Positions 1 through 12,902 are shown, counted from the first letter of the stretch. The stretch: DNA of 64,000 nucleotides from Triatoma infestans (GCA_011037195.1 JAAEAF010006777.1:1-64000), one strand, 5' to 3'. Notes: a model not told the origin generated them from the sequence alone. Translations and numbers: made by a program.

Positions 1-315
1 ATTTAATTTATTGAATCAATAATATATTGAATAGTATATATTATATTGATAATTTTGTGAATTTATCACAAAGATTTGTTTACTTTATATAACATCACAA
101 TTAACTTAAGAATAATACAACGGAACTTTCATAGTAATTGCTAAACTTTAAATTCATTTAATTTATTGAATCAATAATATATTGAATAGTATATATTATA
201 TTGATAATTTTGTGAATTTATCACAAAGATTTGTTTACTTTATATAACATCACAATTAACTTAAGAATAATACAACGGAACTTTCATAGTAATTGCTAAA
301 CTTTAAATTCATTTA
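1..315. repeat. Tandem duplication of a 155-bp AT-rich unit
   Basis: Bases 1-155 are repeated at 156-310 with no difference that I can see, and five bases of a third unit follow before unique sequence starts near 316. The array touches the window edge, so it may be the end of a longer satellite. There is no coding potential. Confidence 0.9.
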
Positions 316-1612
316 AAGGAATTGAACTTTGGGTATCTAGTGATGCAAGTGGAATACAAACTATTTACCAACTCTTGACTAACAAAATATTCTATAGAGT
401 TGTTGGTAAAAAGTTTATAATCCTAAGTGTACGACGGCTTTTTTTTGCATAATTTTCTTTCTTATTTTGAACTTTAGCTTTAATTTCGCTAGTAAAATTC
501 TTTTTATTTCTTCAAACTCGGCTATTTAAAACTTCATTTATTTTCTCTCAAGAAAATACTTAAGAATCCTAATTGAAATGGGTTTATAAAAGTATAAAAA
601 TTTGTCTTAGAGAAAAGAGGTAATTGGTAGGAGACTTTTGATGCAGTGGAAATACGAGACGATATAAGCTCGTCATATTAAGACCCAATGTTTTTTTTTT
701 AATAATTCTGTACTTAAGTTTTATAAACCAATGCGTATTTGAAACACGCAAGTTTCCGCCTTTTTCACCCATCTACATTTATATTTAATATTAAGTCCTG
801 CTAATCGTTTAATAATAATTACAAATTTGAAGCACCAAATAGAATTGGCTACATAAACAACATAGTGACAAATAATGACACAAATATTGTAACGAAAGAC
901 ATGTCGTAAACTAAACAAAAATAGAATGTATCATATTTATTTGACTTATTTTTCGATAAAATTAATTTTAGAGCTCTAGTAGGGCTATGAATACAAATGT
1001 TTTGTTTCTGAAAGTAAAAAAAAAGTAAAAGCAACACCTTGGCTTGATCCTCCAAGTTAACCTATCAAACAAGAGTGCTCTTCAACTACAGATGTTGTAT
1101 GCATTTATGAATACTTAATATCTATAAACGTCGCTAAATCGTAAACATTCAATCGATTGCCTATCCAACTATAGCAGATTATTTTGATTTTTCAATGAAA
1201 TTTCTTCAGTTAAGAGATCAATGAGAATAATGTTACCAAATAACCCCATGTTTACCTAGTAAATTTTGTAAACCGTAATGAACATATATAAACAAATAAA
1301 TAGATTCATTTCTTCTGAAGTGGATAGACCACTATTGATTTTTATTAGAAAGTTGAGGAAGCAAATTGTTAGCAGTAGGTTACTACATAGTTGCCATTTT
1401 AAATAATTCATCAGCTTTTATATTCACAATCGTAAATAGTGTATTAGAAACTTTAATCTTAAACAAATACAAAATATTGATAAAGTTTCTATTGCTTCAA
1501 GCATTATTGATATTCTGGTAACCTAGAACTACATTCAGTATCTTGGAGCTTATATGTACATATTTCTCCAGTAAGCGTATATGCCGCTGTTTGTTAAATA
1601 TTTTGAGTTTTA
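316..1612. other. Upstream region of the odorant receptor, nothing recognised
   Basis: AT-rich sequence with only short open frames that resemble no family I know. It should contain the promoter and 5' UTR of the receptor gene that starts at 1613, but no element can be pointed to. Confidence 0.4.
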
Positions 1613-4600
1613 ATGTTTTATCATTCAATGGCTGCAACTTTAAAGCAATTTTTAGATGACTTTGACCAGGAAAGTGATGAAATAAGTAATAAGAATATTC
1701 TTGATGAATATCGAGTTTTGTTAAATTGTACATCATTGTATCCTTGGCTGAAACCTTTTCATTATGCAATTGCACGCTTGGTGCATCTATTCGTATATCA
1801 TATATATCAAATCTTCATGATGTCTTGCTGCTTTATAACAGCATATCTAGGCAGCGATGATTTCATTGTAGCAGGAAGTTTAATCAATTATGGCATTATA
1901 ACATTTACTTTTGAGACAATTCTATTACAGGTAACTTTACAAAGAAAAAATATGGCCAGAGTACACAGAATCATCGGCCAAGGGGTTTATGATTACAATG
2001 AAGATATACCTACAGTCAGTGAGGAAATTGCTATTAAAACAAAATATAAGTCACTAATACGTTGGGCTAAAATCATCTTTCCAAGTATGAGCTTATTTGG
2101 TGGTTGTATACTTTTACTTTTTGGACCACTGATTGATAGTATTTATGGGGTTGAAAAGAAATTACATTCAGAGAACGGTGTCAATTATGATTTACCAGTA
2201 CCATTTTGGATGCCTTATGATACTACTGGATCTTTTACTTACTGGTTGACAGTGGTATCACTTGTGCTTAGTGTTAATAGTTCAATTTTTGTATTCATTT
2301 CATTTAACATAGTCTATTTCACTGTTTGCCTGCATATAGCTTGTCATTTAGAAATTCTAATTTTGTCTATGAAAAACTTTGAATCAAGAGCGAAAAAATT
2401 GTTTAAAAAAAAACATAACATGTCTGGTGAAAATGAATTTCATGTTGAAGGTCTTTATAAGGATAAAGATTTCATAAAATGTTTAGAAGTTTGTTTTAAG
2501 AAAAATATACAACATCATCAAGTAATTTTAAGGTAAATAATAATAATAGTTGGTATCTTTAGCATTTCACTTTATTAATAATTAAATAAAACAAACTTAT
2601 TTGTGTGCAGGCTTCATCGATCTTCTACAGAAGTATTTCGTAACCCAATTTTTACTTTTTATTTTATGGTTGGATTTATGATTGCTTTGGCTTCTTATGC
2701 AGCGATTTCGGTAATTGTTTTATACTCTTTTTAAATAAATTTGTAATTGCAATCTATAATTTGTATTTTTTTTTGTTGTAATAAAATCTCTCACGCTTTA
2801 GGGAACTAGTATGATTGTTTTCTAAACTTTATAAACTAGCTCTGTTTGAGCCCTATTAAACCAATTTTATTTTCTTTTATGCTGTTATAAGAAGTATTGC
2901 AACGTGTCAAATTTTCAAAATTGACTTTCTCTGGAAAAACATATTCTGGATTCCCTGACTATTATTTTACATATCTAAGGGACGTGACCATGTGACTCTT
3001 ATTTTTATTAGCACACTGATGCATATATAAATTATTTAATGAAGAAGAAAAAACGCGAATTCCTTTATTGATAAAAAAAAAATTTATAACTTATTTTACC
3101 GTCTAACCAACCACTAGTACACAGTAAAACGATCTTTCATTTTTATTTCAAAGATTTTTGCAAGAAGTTGAATATTACGGTATTTTGCGGTAAATATGAT
3201 GAACTTTCCTACATAGTGACTTTTTGTGAGAATAATAGTATGTATCCTCGCTTGTATAATATATTAATTAAAATGACTGTTTCAATACAGCATTTTTCTT
3301 TGCAGAACTAAGCATTATAGCTGTGGTAAATCAGAAGGGAATGACTAAGAAAGTGTTATACTAAATAATTTTAACCATTTTGAAAAACACTTGCATTTCC
3401 AGGTTGAGACCTCCGTCAGTGGTTTGTTAGAACCGACGATTCGCCCATATTGCAATGAGCTTCTTCAGGGTTAAACCTTGAAAGCTAATGGAGCAATGAA
3501 CCTTGGTAGAAAAAGGGGCGTGGCTCCTTCCTCTGCCATCTTGGCTGTAGTTGTTGGGCAGGGCTTAATTTGATTTAACTTGCCATCGATTGGCTGGCTT
3601 GTAACGAGTTCTAAGTTTCCTATCCCACTGTCCTCCTGCAAAAATTTTAACCAAAGTTTTGTTCCGGAAAACCATTAAAGTTTTTGCCCTTGCTTTTTCT
3701 CCTCTTTCACTGAGCACGATATATTTTCCTGTAAGGCGGAGTGGAGGAAATAGGCATATCATTCTGAATCGTTCTGCAATAATAAATTTAAAAGGGTTTA
3801 TCTTAGATTAAGTTATTATAAAAACGACTCAATGTAGATTATTCGAGTTTCTCCAGATCTGTACCCTAAAGTATATTTCAGCCGTTTCCAGAGCTCTCCT
3901 TCTGTTTTTCTAAGAGATTCTAAACAATTCAAGTTGATAATCCAGGAGCCGCCTGTGCTTCCTAATAGTTCTACTATCTGTAGAACCCAGTTATATTTTT
4001 TGTCTAATCACGACATATAGTTTCATTTTTTGAGACATTTTGTATATTCATTATGTAGACATCCATTATAACCTTATAAAACACCAGGACCTAAGATCAT
4101 CGCTGATCGCCCATTGTATTTAATCGTTTCAACCAGCCCCACAACTACTTTTAGCACATTAAATGCCATTGATATCTCCCTATTTCTAACGGATGGCAAA
4201 AGAAAGAATTGAGCGAACTAGTCCGAGCAGTCTTTTAAAGTAGCAGACCTGGACTGTTTTGATCTCTCAGTATAACGTAAACTCCAAATAGAAGCACCGT
4301 ACAGCTTCACCGATTGCATTAGTACTTCAAATATTTTATCTTGCGCTTCCCAAGGTGTTATTTTACATATGTAAGCAAGAACTAATGCTTCCTGCTGTTA
4401 ATGGAACTCACAGCATGTTAGCTTTGATGTACCCATCGATTAATTTCATCTATTTTCATAAATAGGTGACTGGACAACCTGGTGGAGTGATTAATTTTAT
4501 AGATATAGCTGTGGTCCAACTGCTTAATGTGGCTTTAACCTGTAAAATGGGGCAAAATCTTACCGATTTGGTATTTATTAACTAGTTTGTACTATTTTAT

Positions 4601-7600
4601 AAAAAAAAAAGCCAAATCAAATTAAAAACAACTAAAAAACTACTTTATGTTTCAGAACACGAAATTTCGTATGGAATTGTATTCAATTAATTGGTATCGA
4701 TATGCTAAAACAATTACAAATTTAATAACGGTAGTACAGGAGTTCACTTATCGTGATTTGGTAATCGAAGCACCGTTTAGTTTTGCTGCGAATATGAAAA
4801 CTTTTGCAGGAGTAAGTAATGAATATAGTTTATTATATTATTATTATCATTATTATTAATATAAGAGCAGGCGGCTATTGCCGGGAATTGCTCAAATACG
4901 TAACAATAGTAACTACAATATAATACAACAATAAAGAATATTATAAGAATGACTAGCAAAAATAACAAAAAAGAATATTATAAGAAGACTAGAAAGAATT
5001 GCTCATTAAATAAAAATTCATTTCTATTGCACAAATAAATAAAAATAAATCACTTTGGTTGCACAGAAAATAAAATAATATTCACTCTGATTGTACGCTA
5101 AAAAGAAATCTGTCAATTCTTGCCTTGAAGGTACTTTTACTAGGTGCATCCACCACATTCAAAGGTAGGGAGTTCCATAAACCGATTGTTCTTACAGCAA
5201 AGGAGTTTCTTCTCACTTCTAAGTTTTGAGTGTGTCATGAAAAGCTTAAATTTGTGGCCTCTCAAGTTGCAGGTTTCACTGGTTAAAATAGATGGTCTAA
5301 AATTCCATTGTAATGTCCAGTTAAGATCTTATAGATTTCAATCATGTCCTCTCTCTTGCGGCGATCAACAAGAGTTGTTAAATTTAATACCTTAAGCCTT
5401 TGAGGATATGTCAAGTGAGCGATTGATGAAGGTAGTATTGTGAATTTTCTTTGTATATTTTCTATTAGTTCTATATCCTTTTTGAGATATGGTGACCAAG
5501 CAGAGTTGACAAAATCCAGATGGGGTCTGACAAATGATGTGTAAATGGTTTTAAGATTTGCAGGTGTGAGATTACCAAAGGATCTTCTAATTTGGTATAG
5601 TAAGCTATTGCATTTTTTAGTAAGAATGGCAATATGTTCTTCCCATTTGAGATCGGATGAAATTTTGATTCCTAGGTCTGATACACCGTCTGCGTTATGA
5701 AGAATTTGTTCATTTAAACTATATGTTACTTGAGGATTGTTCTGGCCCAGGTGTAGAACTGCACATTTGTTTACATTAACCTTAAGAAGCCAAGTATTGC
5801 TCCAATTTTCTAACAGTTTTAGGTCTTCAAGAATTGATTGGTTATTGTAAAATTTACAATCATCAGCAAAGAACTGTGAGGTGGATGAAAATTTGAGGTC
5901 TAAAATATACAATATAAATAAGAGAGGACCGATTACAGAACCTTATGGAACACCGCTGAGTATTTCCAGTGGGTCCGACAAAACACCTTCCACTCTTACC
6001 TGAAATTTTCGACCCTTTAAGAAATGAGACAGCCAACCCAAAATATTTCCTCATATTCCATAGTGATACAGTTTGTAGAGTAGGTGACGAAAAAGAACAG
6101 TATCAAAGGCAGCTTTGAAATCGATATAAAAATCATCTATAGGATAGTGCTGATCTAACTGCTTAGTCCAATAATCAAGGGATGTTAGCATATTAGTCAG
6201 TACAGATCTGCCCGGTTGGAAGCCGTGTTGGTTAGATGGAATTATATTGTGATACAGGAGGAAAGACTGTTAATTTCTTCACTAAAATCTTTTCAAATAT
6301 TTTGCAAACTATGCTAGTAAGAGATACAAGCCTGTATTTAGATGGATTAGTTCTGTCACCTTAAAATTTGGTTTTATAATAGATTTCTTCCATAATTCTG
6401 GTACTACTTGTTGTTCGAGTGATAATATAATAAGGTCTGATCAGAACTGCCCAGTTTTATAATCAGTTCATTAGCGATGACGTCTGAAGGCTACAGTTTA
6501 GGTTAAAATAATGTGAACACTTTTTGCTGGACATACCAGTGCCGACATTACTGGTAATTTTTATAATTACATTTTGTACATGGTTTTAAGACAAGGAAAT
6601 CAGAATGTAACTGAAAGGACAATAATTAAAAAAAAAAAAATTAATGAATATGGGGGAAACATTATTTAAATAAAATATTGGAATGACTAAGAAGTACAGC
6701 TTTATCAAAAAGTTTTCTTCAAAGCTGAATATTAAAAGGGAGAGGAGCTGTGGTCCGCTTTAAATATTATTAAAAAGCATGCAATTGTATGGTATATAGA
6801 TGGATCCAAGCCCCTTGAAGGAACTGGGGCCGAGAACCAAATACTCGGAGCCTATGGGCAACTCACCCAGCATCTTCCAGGCGGAAATTTTTCACATTTC
6901 GAAAGTGCGGATAAGAAATATCGGAATCAGGAGATTGTAATCCTATCCGTTAGCCAGGCTGCCATTAAAGTACTTTCTTCATATGTCATCTGTTTAAAAA
7001 TGGTAAGGGAATGCCTAGAAAAATTCAATGACCTGTGAAGGAGCAATGATGTACCCTATTTTGGATGCCATGTTGGCGTAGAAGGAAATGAGATGGCAGG
7101 ATAGGCGCTGCGTCTCCCTTTTTGGTGCCTAAACCCTTCTATGGAAGAAGGGGCCAGTCTCTTGGAAGAACTCAGGAAGGAGGAGGAAGTAAAGAGAGCA
7201 CAGCTCTGGAGAAATCCTCCCAGGACTGAGGCAAACTAAGACCTGTCTGGGTTTCGTATGCTAACCAGAAAAAATCTGAAGAGTGCATCAGTTTAAGTAA
7301 AAACAGGCTTCATGTACTGAATGGTTTCCTCACTGGGATTGCAAACTCAAAGAACACCTGAAGAAATTGGGTCTAGAATACGATAGCACCTGTAGATTCT
7401 GTGAGGGAGATGGAGGAGACTCCAATACACCTCCTAAGGGACGGCGATTCTATCATCCAGAGAAGATTTAGAAGCCTGGGTAAGTTACCAGGCAGTGGAG
7501 GAAGATATACCCTCCCTAGAATCTTCCAGATCTTTGAGATTCCTCAGAGATCTTAATCTGTAAGAGGAAATGTAGATGAGTAATCTCACCCTTGGTATCA

Positions 7601-8876
7601 CTTCTGGTCGCAGTGACTGTACCACTAAATATATATATATATATATGCCAGATTATCTAGGGTTTCGTAAAACATACAGCAACCAAGGTTGTAAACTAGG
7701 GATTTATCCCAATTTTTTTTTAAATTAATTGAAAAAATTCAACAAACTTTTATATATAAAAACTTTGTTGTAAATTTGCGATTATGTGTAAATATAAGCC
7801 ATATTTAAATCAGCGCTTTCTATATGGCGAAAGACGTTGAAAAAAAAATCTTTGTATTCATTAAAATTTCTTTCTAGACCCAAATAAAAGAAAGTTTTTT
7901 TTGTTCACTTTCGTTTATAACAGGGAAGGTTTTAACCAAATAATAGAAAATTAATGTAGCTTTAATATTTAATGTAAATTAATTATAAATATCAAATCCC
8001 TTCAAAAAAAAAAACTTCAGAGATATCGGAACAAACAGGCAGGTCTTCATCTCAGGTGTGAAATGTAATTTGAAGCAATTAAGTTAGGTTATTTCAGAAA
8101 ACATTATAGCAAACATTTGAACTATATTTATCTATACATATTTTTAGCTAAAAAAGAATTTTATAATAAATGAAGTTAGCAGAAAAAATATTACTTTTTA
8201 AAAAGAACCATTATTTTTGCACTCAGTCTAATTGAGCAACGGGGAAATTTATTCTTATCGATTTATAAAATCGATTTTTATATGAAGAGAATAACATGGT
8301 ACTTTATCCACACGAGTTCATAATAGCCAATACTGACTAACCGCATAAGAGATGGTAACTGAAAGAGAGTTGCAAAAATCACTAATTTTGTGTTAAATAT
8401 ATTATATAAAAAACATATAACAGATAATAAATACATAAGACAATAATATTAGAGAACGTTTACTAGAAATTATGATTTTTTTTTCAGACATTTAATTTAA
8501 ATTAATTTTAAAATGTATTTATTTGTTATTGACGTTATGTATGTTGTATTAATCATTTTGTATTGTGGTATGAGAAGCTTTCAGTATCATTTCGTTTCTT
8601 CCAGGAGCTAAGGATATCTTTAAAAATGTTTAAGATAAATATTCAATTTAAAAAAAAACTTATACTATATTATGATTTACATATTTCAGCATCTGAGTGT
8701 CAGCATCGTATTTGTTTAATTTTTTTTTTTTTAAGACAAACGCTATGCGCCAACACTAATTCTTCATATGAAAGTTAAATAAATGTGATTACTAAAGTTT
8801 TTTTTTGTTTCAGGTGTTAAATACAACTTATTCTTACTTCAATCTAATTCTTGCATGGGCTTCTAAAAATAATTAA
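1613..8876 (+). CDS. Insect odorant receptor (7tm_6), five exons, 447 aa
   Basis: Exons 1613-2532, 2611-2710, 4466-4570, 4656-4811 and 8814-8876 all have GT...AG borders and join in frame (1344 nt, 447 residues, normal for the family). The product would be a ligand-selective subunit that works with Orco in the dendritic membrane of olfactory neurons. Exon 1 holds the N-terminus and several hydrophobic helices (about residues 58-80, 86-106, 155-176, 207-245). Exons 3-5 give the family's conserved C-terminus: a segment with LYSINWY, then a helix, then NTTYSYFNL, matching the usual SYSYF signature. The start could also be the Met at codon 6. Intron 2 (1.8 kb) and intron 4 (4.0 kb) are swollen by LINE remnants; introns 1 and 3 are under 90 bp. 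I cannot assign a subfamily or ligand. A duplicate of the last exon lies at 14964. Confidence 0.9.
2870..3060 (+). repeat. Old fragment of the 1-kb HINE-like repeat
   Basis: In intron 2 of the odorant receptor. It keeps the order of the repeat's hairpin-end side: a degraded TAAGAAGTATTGCAACGTGTC, then AAATTTTCAAAATTGA and a CTGGAAAAACAT segment, as in the better copies at 40610 and 61745. Strongly diverged. Confidence 0.4.
3431..3472 (-). other. Hammerhead-ribozyme-like motif in intron 2
   Basis: Read on the minus strand: AACC, CTGAAGA, a GCTC...GGGC stem, GAAT, then GTC and GGTT. AACC/GGTT can form stem I, and CTGAAGA plus GTC fit the hammerhead core. GAAT replaces the usual GAAA and stem III would be minimal. 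Possibly an old copy of a ribozyme-bearing repeat; activity is doubtful. Confidence 0.3.
3880..4390 (-). mobile_element. LINE fragment, reverse transcriptase thumb region
   Basis: Minus-strand reading gives PWEAQDKIFEVLMQSV, then LYGASIWSLRY and a downstream segment rich in conserved-looking residues. This is the pattern after the catalytic core in many non-LTR reverse transcriptases. The frame is broken by stops. It lies antisense in intron 2 of the odorant receptor. Confidence 0.6.
5100..6480 (-). mobile_element. CR1/Jockey-type LINE remnant with reverse transcriptase
   Basis: The longest open stretch (5283-5912, 209 codons, minus strand) has the catalytic FADD box (FADDCKFY) followed by a WSNTWLLKVNVNKC block, a DLGIKISSDLKWEEH block and WSPYLKKDIELIENIQRK, typical of CR1/Jockey-like reverse transcriptases. 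Just upstream, other frames hold the SGVPQGS-type box, with its Gln codon now a stop (SGVP*GSVIGPL), so the element is dead. It sits antisense in intron 4 of the odorant receptor. 5'-truncated; no endonuclease is seen. Confidence 0.85.
6690..7645 (+). mobile_element. RNase H-bearing LINE, 3' part, copy 1
   Basis: Broken plus-strand frames contain WYIDGSK (RNase H first Asp), a short GVEGNEMA block (the usual GxxGNExAD motif) and a conserved C-terminal stretch. The element ends after GGTCGCAGTGACTG in a (TA)n tail near 7628-7645. The same order is found at 43480-44570, so the two are copies of one family (R1/Jockey/I-like, with an RNase H after the reverse transcriptase). Several stops and frameshifts. 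Same strand as the host gene's intron 4. Confidence 0.8.
7646..8813. other. Rest of odorant receptor intron 4, no element recognised
   Basis: AT-rich, with homopolymer runs. Short frames here resemble nothing known. A T-rich stretch leads to the acceptor CAG at 8811-8813. Confidence 0.4.
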
Positions 8877-8956
8877 AATATATAAATCTTTTGTCCTTAG
8901 AAATTAATCAGAACTGTATTAAAATTCAGCAAATTGGGGACATTTCTTGAGATTTC

Positions 8957-8962
8957 AATAAA
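8957..8962 (+). terminator. AATAAA polyadenylation signal of the odorant receptor
   Basis: AATAAA lies 81 bases after the stop codon of the receptor, followed by T-rich sequence. Position fits a short 3' UTR. Confidence 0.5.
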
Positions 8963-9985
8963 TAATATAACTATTTAAGGTCGCAAAAAAAAATTATATT
9001 TTTGACTCTTTGAATGAATAATTTAAAAACACAAATTCCAAAATAATTATATCTATATTTTTATATGCTAACTTTTTTAAAAACACTTTTTCATTTAATA
9101 TATACTGCCGAATTTGAATGCGGCAATATTATTGTGTAGGTAATTTCACTAACTGTATAATATTAAAAATAATTAAATGTATGTTAGTATTCCAAAAGTT
9201 GGTACAAATTCAGCGTTTTCATGAAATGTTATTATAATGTATTGCATTTATGACAAAAAATTAATATTAAAATTATTTATGTGATTATTTCCATGTGTTG
9301 AAGATTTATTTGGCATAACGCCTTTTCTGGACTGTTTTTAGAAAAATATACTCTGCTTTATGTTGAAATCGTAGGTTGGAAGTTCAGAATTATGTTTGGC
9401 GAAGTGGTGTGCATTTCCGTATTAGATTTTTTTCGTAGAATGCAATGGAATCCCCACATAACTCTCTCCGAATCCGTTAGTGAAGGAGAATATATCTTAT
9501 ATTTGGATATATTTATTTTATCCATTCATTACATACATTTAAAAAAGCACCAGAAAGGTTCTATAATATTCCAGGTAAGATTGATTCAATGACCCCCCCC
9601 CCACCTACTCACCCGTATAAGCAATTTGCGGACCTCCAAATATTATCTTAATTGCAAATTCTAAGTATTTAAGCACATTAGGCTTTGACGCCAGAGTCTT
9701 GATTTGCACTCGGTAATCTCGTTTAGGTTGACCATCGAAAGAGTGGTGTGCAGGTGAGGTTAGTAGAGAAAAATAACTAAAAATCGAAAATTTTTTTTAC
9801 TTTATCTTAATTTACTTAATCTTAAACTTTTGCGGTTTTTCGAAATTGGCTTTTGATTGAAAATTCATAATGTTTTGAGATATATAAACAAAATAAAAAC
9901 TGATGTGAAATAGTCAAAAGAGTTTCTCTTTTGGGTTTTTCTCATGTAATGCGAATCCATGTTAGTTAATACTTCCAAGAAAATA
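8963..9985. other. Intergenic, nothing recognised
   Basis: AT-rich with a poly-C run at 9593-9602. A short open frame near 9392-9592 has no recognisable domain and is not called. Confidence 0.35.
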
Positions 9986-9989
9986 TTAG

Positions 9990-10400
9990 GCCAGTTGATT
10001 TTGAATGGAAGAAAGGTTAATCTGAAAGGGTGCCTAGCCATTACGACCTTCTGTGCAACGAGCAAGTGGTCAGGCTAGCGAAGAACAGCTTGATGCCACC
10101 TCCAACATTTCACCAGCAAGTCAGAGAAGTATAGCCCAAAAGGCAGAAAAAATATAGAAAGCGGCTGGAAAAATAAAGCTTCAGGAAGGAAATAGGACAA
10201 TTTACAACAAAATCCAATCCCCTACGACCTTCCACACAGCGACTTCTTAATAGCCACCGGGCATGATTACTTACAAGCCTATCTCTACCGAATAAGGGTG
10301 AAACCATCCACGGCTTGTCCCCTAGCTGATATTGCAGTAACGGATGCTGCCCACTTTTAGCCTGTTCTGGTCTAGACTACATAAACGAAGGCGTTTCACG
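9990..10400 (+). mobile_element. LINE C-terminal fragment
   Basis: Plus-strand frames give GHDYLQAYLYRIRV, then CPLADIAVTDAAHF, which resembles the post-RNase H segment of R1/Jockey-like LINEs (TGH...YL.R....C....T..H). No long open frame remains. Confidence 0.5.
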
Positions 10401-12017
10401 CTGGAGAATTATTGTTAAATAACTATTGGGCTTTCCATAGGAAAACTCCCGATAAGCGTAGAAAAAAGAAATGAGTTTCACTCTCTCTGCAATTTATACA
10501 ATTCTAAATATCAAATTTTCTTTCAAGTTTAAATAAACGGTGAAATTAAAAAAAAAACTGATTTTTTTTCATTTTATACTTACTAGCAATTTTAGCTACT
10601 CGCAATTTTTTTGAACTCTGGCGGCCAAAACATATATTTCAAGTAACGAAACTTGAAATTTCGCAATGATTTCTCTTACAACAGCAAGAGAAAGTTAAAT
10701 GTGTATGAAGCAAAATTATTGACAAGTGAACTAAAAGGCGCTAATCTAAAGCTATCGATGCGCAAAAAAAGAGGTCTAGTAAAAGAGAAAGGGCCATTCC
10801 GGAAGAAGCAAAGAAAGAGGAGGTGTTTGGGAATTACGCTTATTATAAATTCCTAGATCAAGAATGGCGCCCTTCATGATAACTATCATCATCAAAGCCA
10901 AAATTTAGAAGAGCTGTGACAAAGTGAAGATGAATATTCTTTTTTTGTGAATCAAATGCCCTTTGGTCCTGTTGCTTATCCTTAGGTAAACAGGGCTGAA
11001 GTTGTCATTCCTAAATTCTATGAACAGTATAATATTTATATTCATATAAGTGAGTGTTTCAATGAATTTATGTCACATTACCGTGTCTGGCTTGTGAATC
11101 TGATCCTAATTTTTATTATATTTTATGAGTGGTAATTCACAATGTGAATATATAAATATATTGAAAGTTTTAATGAAATAACAAAGAAAAATAAAATTTA
11201 TTTATATGACAGAGAACATGTAGTTTCGGTTTAAAAATTTACATGATCAATAAATCAAGTTTCTCTAATTTTAACCTTTTTTTTTTTAAATTATTTAACA
11301 ATAAACATATGTTTGTAAGTAAAAAGAGCGTACTGCACAAATTTATCTATAAAAATGGTTAATCTTTAACAGATTAAAAAATTTGTATATATATGAAACA
11401 AAAGGGTGAAATTAAAAAAAAAATATATTTTCTTTCATTTTTTGTTTTCTAGCAATTTTTCAAAAATAATGTTTCAATAGGTTTAGGTTAAATTGAGAAA
11501 ACTCACCTTGCCAAACTATTGAGTCTAGTTTCCCATGTAAAGCTATACGGAAACTAGCTTTAGTTTTAGTTTCTATGTTAAGTAAGTCTATACAGAATTA
11601 GTTAACACTGTATAGAGGATTTTTTGTTTTCCTTTATTTTAAAATTACATTTCTTCAATAAATAATTTTGAAAAAATAACTTGTATAGAACAAAAGTTTT
11701 AAGGATTGTCAATTACTACCATTTATCTTAGCTTGTGCTAAAGGCGAATCTGAATACAATAATTTTGTTTTATGGATGGAATTCGTTCCTGTTCTAATTA
11801 TTCACTTTATGTTTCAAGTTGTAATTGCGATAATATGTATCCAGTTTTCGCAGTAGAGACTAGATTAAATTCTCAGCTATTAAGTAAGTTTATAGAAGAA
11901 ATGATATAATTAATTGCCTATAGCTAATTTTTCAATAAATCTATAGTTTACATTTTGATCTGAGCAAGATAACTAATTTATTAAAATGGTATTCAAATCG
12001 TCAGGCCTTAAAATTAC
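10401..12017. other. Intergenic, nothing recognised
   Basis: AT-rich. A Lys/Arg-rich open frame at 10653-10856 (67 codons) has no recognised motif and could be chance or a transposon scrap. Confidence 0.35.
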
Positions 12018-12076
12018 AATGAAATGTTTGTACGGCAATGGCCAGAGGAGTTTTTAAAAGAAAAAGAATTCTTTGT

Positions 12077-12120
12077 TGCTCTACATTTCGGGTACCATTT
12101 GGTGCCTTTCTTCAGGAGCT
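12077..12120 (-). ncRNA. Hammerhead-like core, left arm of fold-back
   Basis: Minus strand reads GCTC, CTGAAGA, an imperfect GGCACC/GGTACC stem, CGAAA, TGTA, then GAGC. GCTC/GAGC makes stem I. Stem III would be a single A-T pair with a two-base loop, shorter than usual, so folding is uncertain. Confidence 0.4.
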
Positions 12121-12407
12121 CTGTAAAAATTTATTGGAGAAAATACATTATTGTACAATATATAGTTATGGAAAAGTGCATAGTTTTATATAAATAAAAA
12201 AATTTAAATTAAAGAAATATTAACAGAAAAAATTATAAAAGTGAAGTGACAGTAAATTAAATAAAATGATATATTAACAATGAGCTAAGATAAGGTATCT
12301 TTATCTCTTATTTTATCTTATTGTTAATATAATTTTATTTAATTTACTGTCACTTCTGTTTTCTGTATATTGTACAAAAATGTATTTTCTCCAATAAATG
12401 TTTACAA

Positions 12408-12448
12408 GCTCCTGAAGAAGGGCACCAATGGTACCCGAAAAGTAGAGC
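12408..12448 (+). ncRNA. Hammerhead-like core, right arm of fold-back
   Basis: GCTC at 12408, CTGAAGA at 12412-12418, stem II arms GGGCACC and GGTACCC, GAAA at about 12437, then AGTA and GAGC closing stem I. It is the partner of the left-arm core; both keep the core bases although the arms differ elsewhere. Confidence 0.4.
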
Positions 12449-12902
12449 CAAAGAATTCCTTTTCTTTAAAAACTGCTCTGGCCACTGCCGTACAAACATT
12501 TCATTATAACTTAATCTTTTTATAACTATTTATAGTGTTTATTTCCCTCATAACTCATAATTTTGAACTTTTTCTTCAAATCATTTTAATTTATGCACAA
12601 TATAAGCCTTGTTAATTTTATGTTTAATATTTTATCAGAATACATATTTGTTATAATAGCTTGCACTGTCAGCTTTGTTCATTGTCGATAAAGAACTCGG
12701 AGATTTTGATTTCCAATTTAATCTATTTAATGATTTAATACATCATATAGAAGCTATTATATGTAAGGGCCTTCTACCGTAGACAATGATTTAACTGCTG
12801 TGGATTACACTTAAGTGCAAGAAATATTCCTATATCAAAAATAAATATATTAAAATACTTTTTTTTTTCTTCCTACTATCTAGTCTCTACATTACTGTTG
12901 AC

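Larger units (their letters stand above)
12018..12508. mobile_element. Fold-back element (long inverted repeat), ~490 bp
   Basis: The left arm from 12018 (GAAATGTTTGTACGGC...) returns as its complement up to 12508, with the turn near 12296. The outer ~110 bp of each arm match closely; the right arm lacks part of the middle of the left arm. Each arm carries a hammerhead-like core (see separate entries). No protein is encoded. It resembles a MITE-like or ribozyme-bearing non-autonomous element; no target duplication was established. Confidence 0.85.

Noticed and set aside
9060..9600. Further odorant receptor exons downstream of 8876
   Set aside because: Frames here show none of the receptor motifs; only the 14964 exon does.
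10653..10856. Basic 67-codon frame as a small gene
   Set aside because: No splice partners, no homology recognised, and composition explained by A-rich sequence.
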